A stretch of 64,000 nt of DNA from Tepidiforma sp. (GCF_026003995.1 NZ_BPIG01000001.1:755444-819443), one strand, 5' to 3'; counted from the stretch's first letter, positions 36,349 through 46,451 are shown. Numbers and translations are program-made. Notes: generated by a model not told the origin, from the letters alone.

Positions 36349-36354
36349 ATTGTA
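36349..36354 (-). promoter_or_regulatory. -10 of the leaderless promoter of pbpA-fhaA-fhaB
   Basis: Minus strand TACAAT (36354 to 36349), then 6 bases, then GTG 36342. Confidence 0.55.
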
Positions 36355-36417
36355 CCGCCGGGGTCGCAGCGGGGGCGCAGGCGCGCTGCGCCCCTGCTGG
36401 AAGGGCCGGTAGGCGGG

Positions 36418-37599
36418 TCAGCCGCGGGGCAGGCCGAGGCCCCGGGTGGCGATGATGTTGCGCTGGATTTCGTTGGTGCCCGAGTAGATGGTGGAGGGCA
36501 CCGACATGAGGTAGGACTCGGGCAGCTCGCCGTGGATCGGCGCGCGCGGCTCTTCGGGGCGGAGCTGGCCGCCGAGGCCGAGCATGTTGACGCCGAAGTT
36601 GTAGATCTTTTGGCCGAGTTCGGACTGGAAGATCTTGACGACGGAGGCCTCGTAGTTCGGCACCTGGCCCTTCGACTGGATGTAGCCGATGCGGTAGCCG
36701 AGGTAGCGGCCGACGTTGTTGGCGACGACGAGGTCGGCGAGGCGGGTGCGGTACTTCGCGCGGCGGTCGGCCGGGCCTTCACGCAGGTTCTTCGCGAGCT
36801 TTTCGAGGGTGCGCTTCTGGGAGGCGGTCGTGCCGATGCCGGAGCGCTCGAAGTCGAGCAGCGTCATGCCGACGTACCAGCCGCGGTTCTCCTCGCCAAC
36901 GAGGTTCTTGGCGGGGACGCGGACGTCCTCGAAGAAGACCTCGTTGAAGTGGTGGCGGTTGGCCATGTTGATGAGGGGGCGGATGGTCAGCCCCGGGGTG
37001 TTCTTGATGTCGTCGATGAGGAGGAAGCTGATGCCGCGGTGCTTCGGCGCCTCGGGGTCGGTGCGGACGAGGCAGAACATCTGGTTGGCGCGGTGGCCGC
37101 CGGAGGTCCAGATTTTCTGGCCGTTGATGATGTAGTCGTCGCCGTCGCGGACGGCGCGGGTCTGGAGGCTGGCGAGGTCGGAGCCGGCGCCGGGTTCGCT
37201 ATAGCCCTGGCACCAGATGTGTTCGCCGCTGGTGATTTTCGGGAGGTAGTGGCGCTTCTGTTCTTCGGTGCCGTGGATGATGAGGGTGGGGCCGATCATG
37301 CCGACGCCGAAGCCGCGGGTGCCGGTATCGGGGGCGCCCCAGTAGCCGAACTCCTCGTTGAAGACCATCTGCTCGTAGATGGAGGCGCCGAGGCCGCCGT
37401 ATTCCTTGGGCCAGGCGGGGGCGATCCAGCCGCGCTCGGCGAGCTTGCGGTTGAAGGCCTGGGCGAATTCGAACTCTTCATCGGAGCGGCTGCCGAGCTG
37501 CTCGCCGCCTTCTTCGAGGCGGTTGCCGAGCGTCTCCTGCAGGAACTTGCGGACCTCCGCGCGGAGGGCCTCTTCTTTTTCGCCGAAGCGCAATTCCAT
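36418..37599 (-). CDS. Acyl-CoA dehydrogenase
   Basis: A 393-residue FAD enzyme introducing a 2,3-double bond in acyl-CoAs. Visible are WCQGYSEPGAGSDLASLQTR and KIWTSGGHRANQMFCLVRTD (flavin and substrate segments) and the C-terminal PSTIYSGTNEIQRNIIATRG. The fold-type catalytic Glu position is not certain by eye. Similarity is to the FadE/steroid-degradation-type group, but the substrate is open. On the minus strand an extended -10-like TGG-CAGAAT lies in the upstream gap, and GGAGG precedes the ATG. Neighbours give no pathway. Confidence 0.92.
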   Translation of the reverse strand: MELRFGEKEEALRAEVRKFLQETLGNRLEEGGEQLGSRSDEEFEFAQAFNRKLAERGWIAPAWPKEYGGLGASIYEQMVFNEEFGYWGAPDTGTRGFGVGMIGPTLIIHGTEEQKRHYLPKITSGEHIWCQGYSEPGAGSDLASLQTRAVRDGDDYIINGQKIWTSGGHRANQMFCLVRTDPEAPKHRGISFLLIDDIKNTPGLTIRPLINMANRHHFNEVFFEDVRVPAKNLVGEENRGWYVGMTLLDFERSGIGTTASQKRTLEKLAKNLREGPADRRAKYRTRLADLVVANNVGRYLGYRIGYIQSKGQVPNYEASVVKIFQSELGQKIYNFGVNMLGLGGQLRPEEPRAPIHGELPESYLMSVPSTIYSGTNEIQRNIIATRGLGLPRG

Positions 37600-37699
37600 G
37601 GGGTGAACGAACCTCCGGTGCCGGCCGGCGTGAAGCGGCCGAGGGTGACGTGCCTGCGGATTCTGCCAGAGTTCCGGGGCGGTGGGTACCGGCGCCGGT

Positions 37700-38386
37700 T
37701 CAGGGCGCGTCAGCGGGGCCGGCTTCGCGCGATTCGGCCTCCGCAGCCAGCTGTTCCCACGCGATGCGGAGCGCTTCCGACGTCACGCTGTAGTCGAAGC
37801 CGCGGCGGCGGAGGAAGCCGCCGACCTTCGCGAGGAACTCGTCGTGGCCGCGGCCGGCGTAGCGGCGGCCGCGCTGGAGGGCGAGGCCGGTGGCGAGTTC
37901 GAGGTCGTCGATGCCATCGATGGCTGCGGCGGCGGCTTCCGGGTCGATGCCGCGGCCGAGGAGCTCGTAGCGGAGCATCGCGGTGCCGCGGGGCGAGACG
38001 CGCTTCCGGTCTTCGACCCAGGCGCGCGCGAAACGGGCGTCATCGAGCAGGCCGGCGTTGCGGAGGCGGTCGATTTCGAAGGCGATGGTCTCCGGGTCGA
38101 AGCCGCGGAGGGCGAGCCGGGTGCGCATTTCGTGTTCGGAGCGGGGCCGCGCGTCGAGGAGGCGGAGGGCGGCTTCGTGGGCGCCGGCGCGGCGCTCTTC
38201 GCGGTCGAGGAGCTCGAGGAGCGCGGCGTCGGCGGGCATGCCCTCGGCGGCGCCGGCGCGCTGGCAGGCTTCGTCGGAGAAGACGAGTTCGCGGCCGTCA
38301 CTGAGGGTGACGATGCGGAGACGCCCGCGGCCGGCGGGGCTCATGGAGGCGATGTAGGGAACCTGGGAACCGGGTTCGGCGTCCAT
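37700..38386 (-). CDS. recX: Regulatory protein RecX
   Basis: Modulates RecA filaments. A 228-residue protein with the triple three-helix repeat layout of RecX: ALRLLDARPRSEHEMRTRLA, then LLDDARFARAWVEDRKRVSP and GFLRRRGFDYSVTSEALRIA. It has an N-terminal extension of about 60 residues with a beta-hairpin-like LRIVTLSDGRELVF. It starts 12 bases after recA on the same strand, the classic recA-recX operon; the ATG 14 codons later is an alternative start. Confidence 0.88.
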   Translation of the reverse strand: MDAEPGSQVPYIASMSPAGRGRLRIVTLSDGRELVFSDEACQRAGAAEGMPADAALLELLDREERRAGAHEAALRLLDARPRSEHEMRTRLALRGFDPETIAFEIDRLRNAGLLDDARFARAWVEDRKRVSPRGTAMLRYELLGRGIDPEAAAAAIDGIDDLELATGLALQRGRRYAGRGHDEFLAKVGGFLRRRGFDYSVTSEALRIAWEQLAAEAESREAGPADAP

Positions 38387-38398
38387 ATTGCCGGGGAG

Positions 38399-39433
<1,035 letters not shown>

Positions 39434-39498
39434 GCGTGTGGCCACCCGCCGGGTTCGTTCGGCGCCGGATGATACCATCGCGGCTGCCGACGTTGGGT

Positions 39499-39507
39499 AC
39501 GATAGCA
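39499..39507 (-). promoter_or_regulatory. Extended -10 promoter of recA
   Basis: Minus strand TGC-TATCGT (39507 to 39499), about 65 bases before ATG 39433. The LexA-type box lies just upstream, over the expected -35 and spacer. Confidence 0.55.
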
Positions 39508-39513
39508 TGCGGC

Positions 39514-39525
39514 GTACATTTGTTC
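39514..39525. promoter_or_regulatory. LexA-type SOS box in the recA promoter
   Basis: Minus strand GAAC-AAAT-GTAC, one mismatch from the GAAC-N4-GTTC palindrome, with flanking TA giving TAGAAC as in the site at 22595. It sits between recA and the divergent DUF167 gene. Confidence 0.55.
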
Positions 39526-39541
39526 TAGAGGTGGCGTCACA

Positions 39542-39835
39542 GTGGCGCGGCTGACGGTGCGGGTGACGCCGCGGGCGGGTCGGGACGGCATCGACGGGTT
39601 CGACGAGGCCGGCGCGCTGCGGGTGCGGGTTCGGGCCGCGCCGGCAGACGGCGCCGCGAATGCGGCGGTGGCGGCACTGCTGGCGAAGGCGCTCGGGCTG
39701 CCGGGCCGGCAGGTCGCGCTCGTGCAGGGCGCGGCGAGCCGGGTGAAGGTGTTCGAGGTCGGCCTGCCGCTGGAGGAGGCGGCGGCGCGGCTCGGGGCGG
39801 GCATCGAGCCAGCGGGTAAGGCAGGGCCGCGGTAA
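39542..39835 (+). CDS. DUF167 (YggU) family protein
   Basis: A 97-residue protein with [39 protein letters not shown] and [14 protein letters not shown], matching the small alpha/beta DUF167 fold. Function unknown. GTG 39542 follows AGAGGTGG. It is divergent from recA, so the SOS box could affect it too. About 60 bases separate it from glyS. Confidence 0.88.
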   Translation: MARLTVRVTPRAGRDGIDGFDEAGALRVRVRAAPADGAANAAVAALLAKALGLPGRQVALVQGAASRVKVFEVGLPLEEAAARLGAGIEPAGKAGPR

Positions 39836-39895
39836 CGTGGAGGATCAGCGGCGCGCCAGCCGGGCGCGCCGACTCTCGGACCGGGCAGGGGATTC

Positions 39896-41284
39896 GTGCC
39901 AGCACCAGACCTCGAAACGATCGTGTCGCTCGCGAAGCGGCGGGGCTTCGTGTTCCCGTCGGCGGAAATCTACGGCGGGTTCGCCAACGCGTATGACTAC
40001 GGCCCGCTGGGCGTGGAGCTGAAGCGGAACATCCGCGAGGCGTGGTGGCGGTCGATGGTGATGGAGCGGGACGACGTGGTGGGGCTCGACGCTGCGCTGA
40101 TCACGAACCCGCAGGTGTGGGTCGGCAGCGGGCACGTGGCGAACTTCACGGACCCGCTGGTGGACTGCAAGCGGTGCCAGCGGCGGTTCCGGGCGGACCA
40201 CCTGGAGGAGGGGATGTACGGCGAGGTGCCGCGGGACGCGCAGGGCCGGCCGCTCTGCCCGTTCGACGGGGGCGAGCTGACGGAGCCGCGGCAGTTCAAC
40301 ATGATGTTCCGCACGCAGGTCGGGCCGGTGGCGGACGAGGCGAACATGGCGTACCTGCCGCCGGAGACGGCGCAGGGCATCTTCGTGAACTTCGTGAACG
40401 TGCAGCAGACGATGCGGCGGAAGCTGCCGTTCGGCATCGCGCAGACGCGGGTGAGCTTCCGGAACGAGATCACGCCGGGGCGGTTCATCTTCCGGACGCT
40501 CGAGTTCGAGCAGATGGAGATGGAGTACTTCTGCATGCCGCCGAAGGATCGGGAGAACCCGGCGGAGTACCTCGCGCTGCACCGGCAGTGGGTGGAGGAG
40601 CGGCTGCGCTGGTACATCGACGTCATCGGCATCGCGCCGGAGCGGCTGCGGCTGCGCGACCACGAGAAGGAGGAGCTCTCGCACTACAGCGCGGGCACGA
40701 CGGACATCGAGTACCTGTTCCCGTGGGGCTGGGGCGAGCTGGAAGGCATCGCGGCGCGGACGGACTTCGACCTCCGATCGCACGCGGAGCTGAGCGGCCA
40801 GCCGCTGACGTACTTCGACGAGGAGAGCGGAGAGCACGTCATCCCGTGGGTCATCGAGCCGGCGGCGGGGCTGACGCGGACGCTCGCGGTCGTGCTGCTG
40901 GACGCCTACACGGAAGAGCCGGACGAAAAAGGCGAGAAGCGCATCGTGCTGAAGTTCCGGCCGCGGATTGCGCCGGTGAAGGTGGCGGTGTTGCCGCTTT
41001 CGAAGAACGACGCGCTGCGGCCGACGGCGCGGCGGGTGTACGACCTGCTGCGGCCGCTGTGGATGACGCAGTACGACGAGACGCAGAGCATCGGCCGGCG
41101 GTACCGGCGGCAGGACGAAATCGGGACGCCGTGCTGCGTGACGATCGACTTCCAGACCGTGGGCGAGAACGGTCAGCCGGGCGACGACTGCGTCACGATC
41201 CGGGACCGGGACACGCAGGAGCAGGTGCGGGTGCCGATCAGCGGGCTGGTGGCGGCGCTGGAGGAGCGCATTCCGCGCTGCTAG
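39896..41284 (+). CDS. glyS: Glycyl-tRNA synthetase (dimeric class II)
   Basis: A 462-residue class II enzyme of the alpha2 type. Motif 1 is [19 protein letters not shown], motif 2 [20 protein letters not shown] and motif 3 [19 protein letters not shown] cysteine-bearing insertion ([10 protein letters not shown]) is seen near residue 90. The C-terminal anticodon-binding domain starts around residue 360 ([14 protein letters not shown]). The start is GTG 39896. A strong terminator follows at 41310-41334. Confidence 0.97.
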   Translation: MPAPDLETIVSLAKRRGFVFPSAEIYGGFANAYDYGPLGVELKRNIREAWWRSMVMERDDVVGLDAALITNPQVWVGSGHVANFTDPLVDCKRCQRRFRADHLEEGMYGEVPRDAQGRPLCPFDGGELTEPRQFNMMFRTQVGPVADEANMAYLPPETAQGIFVNFVNVQQTMRRKLPFGIAQTRVSFRNEITPGRFIFRTLEFEQMEMEYFCMPPKDRENPAEYLALHRQWVEERLRWYIDVIGIAPERLRLRDHEKEELSHYSAGTTDIEYLFPWGWGELEGIAARTDFDLRSHAELSGQPLTYFDEESGEHVIPWVIEPAAGLTRTLAVVLLDAYTEEPDEKGEKRIVLKFRPRIAPVKVAVLPLSKNDALRPTARRVYDLLRPLWMTQYDETQSIGRRYRRQDEIGTPCCVTIDFQTVGENGQPGDDCVTIRDRDTQEQVRVPISGLVAALEERIPRC

Positions 41285-41309
41285 GCGAGCGCAGGCGCGA
41301 CACACGGGA

Positions 41310-41334
41310 GCGCCCGGCGGACACCGCCGGGCGC
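41310..41334. terminator. Terminator after glyS
   Basis: An 11-bp stem GCGCCCGGCGG with CCGCCGGGCGC and a 3-base loop, TT following; shared with the convergent small gene. Confidence 0.75.
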
Positions 41335-41357
41335 TTCGCATTTGCGAACGGGCTGAG

Positions 41358-41669
41358 TCAGCTCTTGCGGACGCCGGCGCGGCGGCAGGCCTCGCCGTAT
41401 TCGGCGAGGGCGCGGACGACGGGGTCGTTCGCGGCGAGGTCGCGCGGGCCGAAGTGCTGGGTCAGGGCCTCGTAGACGTGGCGGCTGGCGGTCTCCTGGC
41501 CGGCCTCATCGTGCTCGCGGCAGCGCTGCCCGTACTCGGAGATGGCCCGGACGATCGGCTGGTGCGCCGCAAGGTCGAGCGGGCCGAAGTGGTGCGTGAG
41601 CGCTTCATAGAGATGGGCGGATGCCTGCTTGACGGCCTCTTCGGGGTCGGTCACGACGGTACTCCTCAT
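41358..41669 (-). CDS. Small protein made of two tandem 34-residue repeats
   Basis: A 103-residue protein (98 if it starts at GTG 41654, which has GAGGAG in front). Residues 19-52 and 64-97 are two copies of one unit: LYEALTHHFGPLDLAA / VYEALTQHFGPRDLAA, then PIVRAISEYGQRC / PVVRALAEYGEAC. Each copy has conserved His-Phe-Gly-Pro and one Cys. The linker is acidic. I recognise no family. It looks like an internal duplication forming a two-lobed helical protein. Its convergent neighbour is glyS. Confidence 0.8.
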   Translation of the reverse strand: MRSTVVTDPEEAVKQASAHLYEALTHHFGPLDLAAHQPIVRAISEYGQRCREHDEAGQETASRHVYEALTQHFGPRDLAANDPVVRALAEYGEACRRAGVRKS

Positions 41670-41758
41670 GGATTCTCTGCCCTCCGTGCAGATTTAATCC
41701 AAATGTAACACAGGCGAAACACGAGCGAAACAGGGTGCGGAGGGGCGACCTGCTGGTG

Positions 41759-41764
41759 TAGAGT
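41759..41764 (+). promoter_or_regulatory. Putative -10, leaderless promoter of the tandem GNAT gene
   Basis: TAGAGT ends 7 bases before ATG 41772. Confidence 0.4.
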
Positions 41765-41771
41765 TCGGCCG

Positions 41772-42809
41772 ATGCCGGGACGTCTGCAGGTGCGGCCGCT
41801 CGACGAAGGCGACGCGGAGGCGTGCGGGGAGCTGCTCGCCGCGCGCCACCGGCGCGACCGGGCGCGCCTGCCGTACCTCGAGCCAGGACTGGAGGAGCCT
41901 GCCGCGGCCGCGGGCGCGGTGCGCCACCTGCTGGGGCGGCCCGGGGCGGGCGGCGTGGCAGCGGTCCGCGGCGGGCGCATCGCGGGGTTCTGCATCGGGC
42001 TGCGGCTGGCATTCTCGGCGGCTGATTTTGCTTCGCAATTCCTCCCGCTGCGGTCGGCGGTCGTCCCCGTCGCGGGGCATGCCATCGCGCCGGGGGAGGA
42101 CGCGACGGAGGTCTACCGGCTGCTCTATGCGGCGCTGGCAACGGCGTGGGTGCGGGAGGGCGTGCTGGTGCACCGGGTGCACACGGTGCCGGGCGATGCG
42201 GCCGTTGAGGAGGCGTGGGTGAGCCTCGGCTTCGGGCGCGCGACGACCGCCGGCACGCGCGAGACGGCGCAGCCGGTCGACGGCACGGCCGCGGCGTCCG
42301 TCCGGGTGGACCAGGCGACGCCGGAGGATTTTGCCGCCGTGCGCCGGCTGAGCCGGGAGCTGGCGGCCCATCACCAGGGGTCGCCGATGTTCTGGCCGCC
42401 AGTGATCGAGGCGGGCGCGGCGCTGGACGGCTTCCTGCAGGCGAGCCTCGCGGGGCCAGTGCCCACCTTCCTCGCGTGGGACGGCGACGAAGCGGTCGGC
42501 ATGCAGCTGTTCCTCGTGCCGGGGTTCACGCCTGAGCACGTGCGGCAGGACCAGCGGCTGTACCTGTTCGAAGGCGTCGTAAGCGCGGCGGTGCGGGGCG
42601 GCGGCGTCGGCACGGCCTTGCTGCGGGCGTCGATGGCGTGGGCGGCAGCGAACGGCCACGAGCTGTGCACGCTCCACTGGGCATCGGGGAATTACCTCGG
42701 GGCGCCGTTCTGGCTGGGGCACGGGTTCGTGCCGGTGGAGCACACGATGGAGCGGCGCATCGACGAGCGGGCGCTCTGGGGGCGGGCTGAACCGGGCCAT
42801 ACCGGCTGA
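41772..42809 (+). CDS. Tandem GNAT-family acetyltransferase
   Basis: A 345-residue protein with two GNAT-like halves. The N-terminal half (about 1-165) has RPLDEGDAEACGELLAARH and a degenerate acetyl-CoA region. The C-terminal half (about 175-330) has the acetyl-CoA pyrophosphate loop in VVSAAVRGGGVGTALLRASM and WLGHGFVPVEHTMERRID. Double-GNAT proteins often use only one site catalytically. Substrate unknown. It is followed closely by the O-antigen-ligase-like gene. Confidence 0.85.
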   Translation: MPGRLQVRPLDEGDAEACGELLAARHRRDRARLPYLEPGLEEPAAAAGAVRHLLGRPGAGGVAAVRGGRIAGFCIGLRLAFSAADFASQFLPLRSAVVPVAGHAIAPGEDATEVYRLLYAALATAWVREGVLVHRVHTVPGDAAVEEAWVSLGFGRATTAGTRETAQPVDGTAAASVRVDQATPEDFAAVRRLSRELAAHHQGSPMFWPPVIEAGAALDGFLQASLAGPVPTFLAWDGDEAVGMQLFLVPGFTPEHVRQDQRLYLFEGVVSAAVRGGGVGTALLRASMAWAAANGHELCTLHWASGNYLGAPFWLGHGFVPVEHTMERRIDERALWGRAEPGHTG

Positions 42810-42815
42810 CGGTCG

Positions 42816-42821
42816 TACCAT
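42816..42821 (+). promoter_or_regulatory. Putative -10, leaderless promoter of the O-antigen-ligase-like gene
   Basis: TACCAT ends 6 bases before GTG 42828. Confidence 0.4.
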
Positions 42822-42827
42822 GACGAT

Positions 42828-44633
42828 GTGAGCGTTCGACGAACGGCGCCGGCCGACCGGGTGCTGGCCGGCGCGATGGCGGCGGCGCTGGCGGGCGTGC
42901 CGGCCGTCTTTTGGCATCCGCTGTACGACGATTTCACGCTGCCGAAGCAGGCGCTGTTGCTGGCCGCGGGGGGCCTCGCGGCCCTCGCGTTCCTGTGGGG
43001 CGGGTGGTGGCGGACCGTGCCCCGGTGGCTCGGAGCGCTGCTCATCGGCTGGGCCGGCATGCTGCTGCTCTCGACGGCCCTCGGCCTCGACTGGCGGGGG
43101 AGCGTCCTCGGTTACTACCAGTACCGGCAGGGACTGGCGACGCAGCTGGCGTACCTCGGGCTGTTCGCGGGCGGCTGGGCGCTTGCGGCAATGGGCCGCT
43201 GGCGGGTGTTCGCGGCCGGGTTCGCGGGGCTGGCGGTTGCCTTCGCGTACACCGCGGTCCAGGCGGCCGGGCTCGACCCGTTCGACTGGTGGATCGACAC
43301 CTCGGACCGGGCGATCGGGACGATCGGCAACGCGAACGAGCTCGCGGCGTTCGCGGTCATGTCGATGGGTCTGGTCGCGTTCGTGCCGGAGCGCCGGTTC
43401 GCGCTGGCTGCGGCCGCAACGTGGGGCGCGGCGCTGTTCATCGTGCTCGAAGCGGAGAGCCGGTCGGGGCTGGCGGCGGTGGCGCTGTTCTTCGTCCTGC
43501 TGCCGGCTGCGCGGTGGCTCGCGGGGCGGCCGGGGCGGCCAGTGCTGCGCGCCGTGCCGGCGGTGGCCGGGGCGCTGGTGCTCGTCACAGCGGCATCGCT
43601 CGCGGCCGGCGGGCTCGAGGGGACGGCGGCGCGGGTGTCCGGGCAGGCGACGGCAGCGGAGCACGGCGGGTCGACGCGGCTGGCGCTGTGGGAAGGGACG
43701 CTGCACGTCATCGCGGCACGGCCGGTTACGGGCGTCGGCCCTGACGGGCTGCACCTCGGCTTCCCCCGGTGGCGGCCGGCGGACCTCGGCGGGGCCTACG
43801 CCGAGTACGACCTCATCGCGCAGAGCTCGCACGACTACGTGCTCGATGTCGCGGCGAACGCGGGGCTCCCGGGGCTGACGGTGCTGGCCGCGCTCCTCGG
43901 CAGCTGCGCGTGGGCTTCGGTGCGAACCGAACGGCGGCGGAGGTCGAACGGCGGGCCGGACTGGACGATTGCGTGGGCGGCGATGGGGGCCTACGGCGCG
44001 CTCACGCTCGTGAACCCGATTTCGCTGGCGGCGCACGCGCTCTTCTTCACGCTGCTCGGGGCGATGGCCGCGTCCGCGCTGGCGCGCACCACGCCGGTAC
44101 GGCCATCGCTGGCCGGCCTCGCGGCCGGGCTGCCGCTGGCGGCCGCGGGGCTGGCGCTGGCCGCGCTGCTGCCGTTCGCCGACCTGCGGGCGCAGGCGGG
44201 CTGGGACACCTTCGCGGCCGGGCGGTTCGAAAAATCAGCCGACGCGTACGGCGATGCGGCGCGGCTGATGCCGTTCGAACGGGATTACGCGCGGCGGGAG
44301 ACGATCGCGCTGGTGGCGGCGGCCGCCCAGGACCCGGCACGGCTGCCGGCGGCTGAGGCAGCGCTGCAGCGCTTCGACCGGCGGTTCGGGTTCGCCTCGG
44401 GGGATGCGTTCAACCTGGCGACGGTGCTCGTGGGGCGCGGCCGCCCCGCGGACGAAATCGCCCGGGCGGTGGCCCGGGCGATCGAACTGAATCCGCACGG
44501 TGCGGCGACGGCCTGGTATGCGGAGCAGCTGACCCGGGCGGCGCACGACGGGGGCGTGCTCGTCTTCGACGAGACGGACCGGTGGACCTACGTGGTGCCG
44601 CTGCCCGAGCTGCCGGACGAGGCAGGCCGGTGA
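42828..44633 (+). CDS. O-antigen ligase/Wzy-like membrane protein with TPR-like C-terminus
   Basis: A 601-residue polytopic membrane protein with about 10-12 helices in residues 1-430. The large loop before the last helices has the Wzy_C-type ARPVTGVGPDGLHLGFPRW, and the loop LGYYQYRQGLATQLAYLGLF near residue 95 is also typical. Residues 450-600 are soluble and helical, resembling tetratricopeptide repeats (WDTFAAGRFEKSADAYGDAA). It probably polymerises or ligates a surface glycan. No other glycan genes are nearby, so the polymer is unknown. The start is GTG 42828. Confidence 0.82.
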   Translation: MSVRRTAPADRVLAGAMAAALAGVPAVFWHPLYDDFTLPKQALLLAAGGLAALAFLWGGWWRTVPRWLGALLIGWAGMLLLSTALGLDWRGSVLGYYQYRQGLATQLAYLGLFAGGWALAAMGRWRVFAAGFAGLAVAFAYTAVQAAGLDPFDWWIDTSDRAIGTIGNANELAAFAVMSMGLVAFVPERRFALAAAATWGAALFIVLEAESRSGLAAVALFFVLLPAARWLAGRPGRPVLRAVPAVAGALVLVTAASLAAGGLEGTAARVSGQATAAEHGGSTRLALWEGTLHVIAARPVTGVGPDGLHLGFPRWRPADLGGAYAEYDLIAQSSHDYVLDVAANAGLPGLTVLAALLGSCAWASVRTERRRRSNGGPDWTIAWAAMGAYGALTLVNPISLAAHALFFTLLGAMAASALARTTPVRPSLAGLAAGLPLAAAGLALAALLPFADLRAQAGWDTFAAGRFEKSADAYGDAARLMPFERDYARRETIALVAAAAQDPARLPAAEAALQRFDRRFGFASGDAFNLATVLVGRGRPADEIARAVARAIELNPHGAATAWYAEQLTRAAHDGGVLVFDETDRWTYVVPLPELPDEAGR

Positions 44634-44641
44634 GAAGCTCG

Positions 44642-46280
44642 TCATGCTGCGAGCTTATAATGCTGCCCTGAAGTGTCGTGCGCGAGCGCGCCGAAACGTG
44701 CGAGGAATTTCCCCATTTCCGAAGAAATTTCGGTGAGGTTACGTGCCAGCGTAGCGAGCTCGGAGATTTGAGCAGTTACCTCCTCGACGCTCGCCGAAAC
44801 CTCCTGGCTCGCGGCGGCAGATTCTTCGGAGACTGCCGAGGCAGAACCTATCGCCTCCACAGCCTGTTCACTTCGTGACCGCATGTCGGCCGCGATGCTG
44901 GCCAAGCGGTCGGCGATGGCCGCCACATCCTGAACCTGCTTTACAAGACCGTCGACTCCCGCCTGCATCTCGAAAGCCGCGGCAGCTATGCGATCGATTT
45001 CCGCATTGACGTCATTGGCAGACTCGACGATTCGACTGAGGGCCGACCCGGCTTCGCTGGCTCGTGCGGCGCCGACCTCGACGTCGCGGACGGAGGCTTC
45101 CATCGCGCGGACGGCCTGGCCGGTGCCCTGCTGGACGGCGGAGATGAGGCTCGGCGATCTCCTTCGTGGCAACGGCGGTGCGCTCGGCGAGGGAGCGGAC
45201 GTTCTCGGCGACGACGGCGAAGCCGCGGCCCTGCTCGCCGGCGCGGGCGGCCTCGATGGCGGCGTTGAGGGCGAGGAGGTTGGTCTGGCTCGCGATATCC
45301 TCGATGACCTGGATGATGGCGCCGATTTCGGAGCCGCGGCGGCCGAGCTCTTCGATTTCGCTGGCGGTGCCGCGGACGGCTTCGCGGATGGTGTTCATCG
45401 CGTCGACGGTCTGCTGGACCGCGGTCATGCCATCGCGGGCGGCCGCGAGGGAGTTCTGGCCTTTTTCGGCGGCCGCGCGCGCGGAGCCGGATACGGCGCC
45501 GAGGGCTTCGCGGACGCGGTCGGCCGTGCGCGCGGCCTGGCGGAGGCCTTCGGCCTGGGAGGAAGCGCCGCGGGTGACCTCCCCGATGCCCGCAGCGAGC
45601 GACCGCATGGTGCCGTTGAGCTCGGTGATGGCGGCGGACTGTTCGGTGGCGCCGCGGGCGATCTCCTGGGTGGCGTTGGCGATTTCGCGCGCGGCCGCGT
45701 CGACCTGTGCGGTGCCCTCGCGAACGGAGGACGATGCGGAGTTCACGGTGACGCAGGCGTCGACGAGCTGGCGGAGGACACCCTCGCTGATGTACGTCTC
45801 GACGGCGAGGCTGGCGTCGAGGAGGAACGCCTTCAGGAAGGCGAGGAAGGTGTCGGCGAGCTTCTGGCCCTTGAGCTTCTTCGCCAGTTCCTCGTGGAGG
45901 ATGGCGGCGTAGACGGCGTAGTTGCCGACGTTCCAGCGGGGCTCGACGTTGAGGACGGCATGGGTCGCGCCGACGCGGAGGCGGTGCTCGAAGTAGTCGT
46001 CGTCGAAGCGGGCGTCGAGGAGCTTGAGGAAGTAGCCCTTCTGGGTGCTTTCGAGGCGGGCGCGACTGGAGTTCGCTTCCTCGACCTTGGCGACGAACTG
46101 CGGGAAGGCGAAGGAGTGGTCGTAGAAGCGGCGGACGATCTCATCCGCGCGGGGGCGGAGGAAGCTGGCGGCCTCGCGGATGAGGGCGGCATCGCGGTCG
46201 GTGAACTGGAGCCAGCGGAGGCGGAGCGCCTGGTCGGCGGCGGTTACCGCGAGGAGTTCGGTCAAGCGTTGAGCGGTCAT
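44642..46280 (-). pseudogene. Globin-coupled methyl-accepting chemotaxis-type sensor (one frameshift)
   Basis: From ATG 46280 the first 170 residues form a protoglobin heme-sensor domain ([18 protein letters not shown], then [18 protein letters not shown] with a probable proximal His). A long methyl-accepting signalling coil follows, with the hairpin tip [20 protein letters not shown] and [18 protein letters not shown]. The frame breaks after AVATKEIA near 45148 (one extra base) and homology resumes as [20 protein letters not shown] to TAG 44642. There are no membrane helices, so it would be a soluble HemAT-like O2 sensor. Base composition changes near the break. No che genes are nearby. Confidence 0.82.
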
Positions 46281-46366
46281 GTCATGCCCCCGGGCGAGAT
46301 CTTCCCAAAGATTCGGTGGCGGCCCCGCCGACGGGGATCAGTAAAGACCCTGAGCGCAGACTAAGA

Positions 46367-46378
46367 CTGAGGCCTCAG
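46367..46378. promoter_or_regulatory. Palindrome in the divergent chemoreceptor/exonuclease gap
   Basis: CTGAGG-CCTCAG, a perfect 12-base palindrome in a relatively AT-rich 171-base intergenic region. It may be an operator, but could be chance. Confidence 0.3.
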
Positions 46379-46436
46379 GAACACGGTTTTTCCCGTATTT
46401 GCGCTGGTTACGAACAAAACACCCCGGTCAGGGTCG

Positions 46437-46445
46437 TGCGATACT
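46437..46445 (+). promoter_or_regulatory. Extended -10, leaderless promoter of the exonuclease gene
   Basis: TGC-GATACT, ending 6 bases before GTG 46452. Confidence 0.5.
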
Positions 46446-46451
46446 CCGGGA

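Noticed and set aside
34912-38304. An open frame of 1130 codons on the plus strand
   Set aside because: It runs antisense to pbpA, acyl-CoA dehydrogenase and recX, has shadow composition (Gly/Ala/Arg/Val/Glu) and no family motif. Long antisense frames are expected at this GC content.
41694-44036. A 780-codon minus-strand frame
   Set aside because: It overlaps two well-supported plus-strand genes (GNAT and ligase-like) and is Arg/Pro/His-rich with no domains.
46281-46451. Riboswitch in the divergent chemoreceptor/exonuclease gap
   Set aside because: The AT-richer region and the small hairpin around 46384-46398 do not match the cyclic-di-GMP or other riboswitch consensus I know; only a 12-base palindrome was kept at low confidence.
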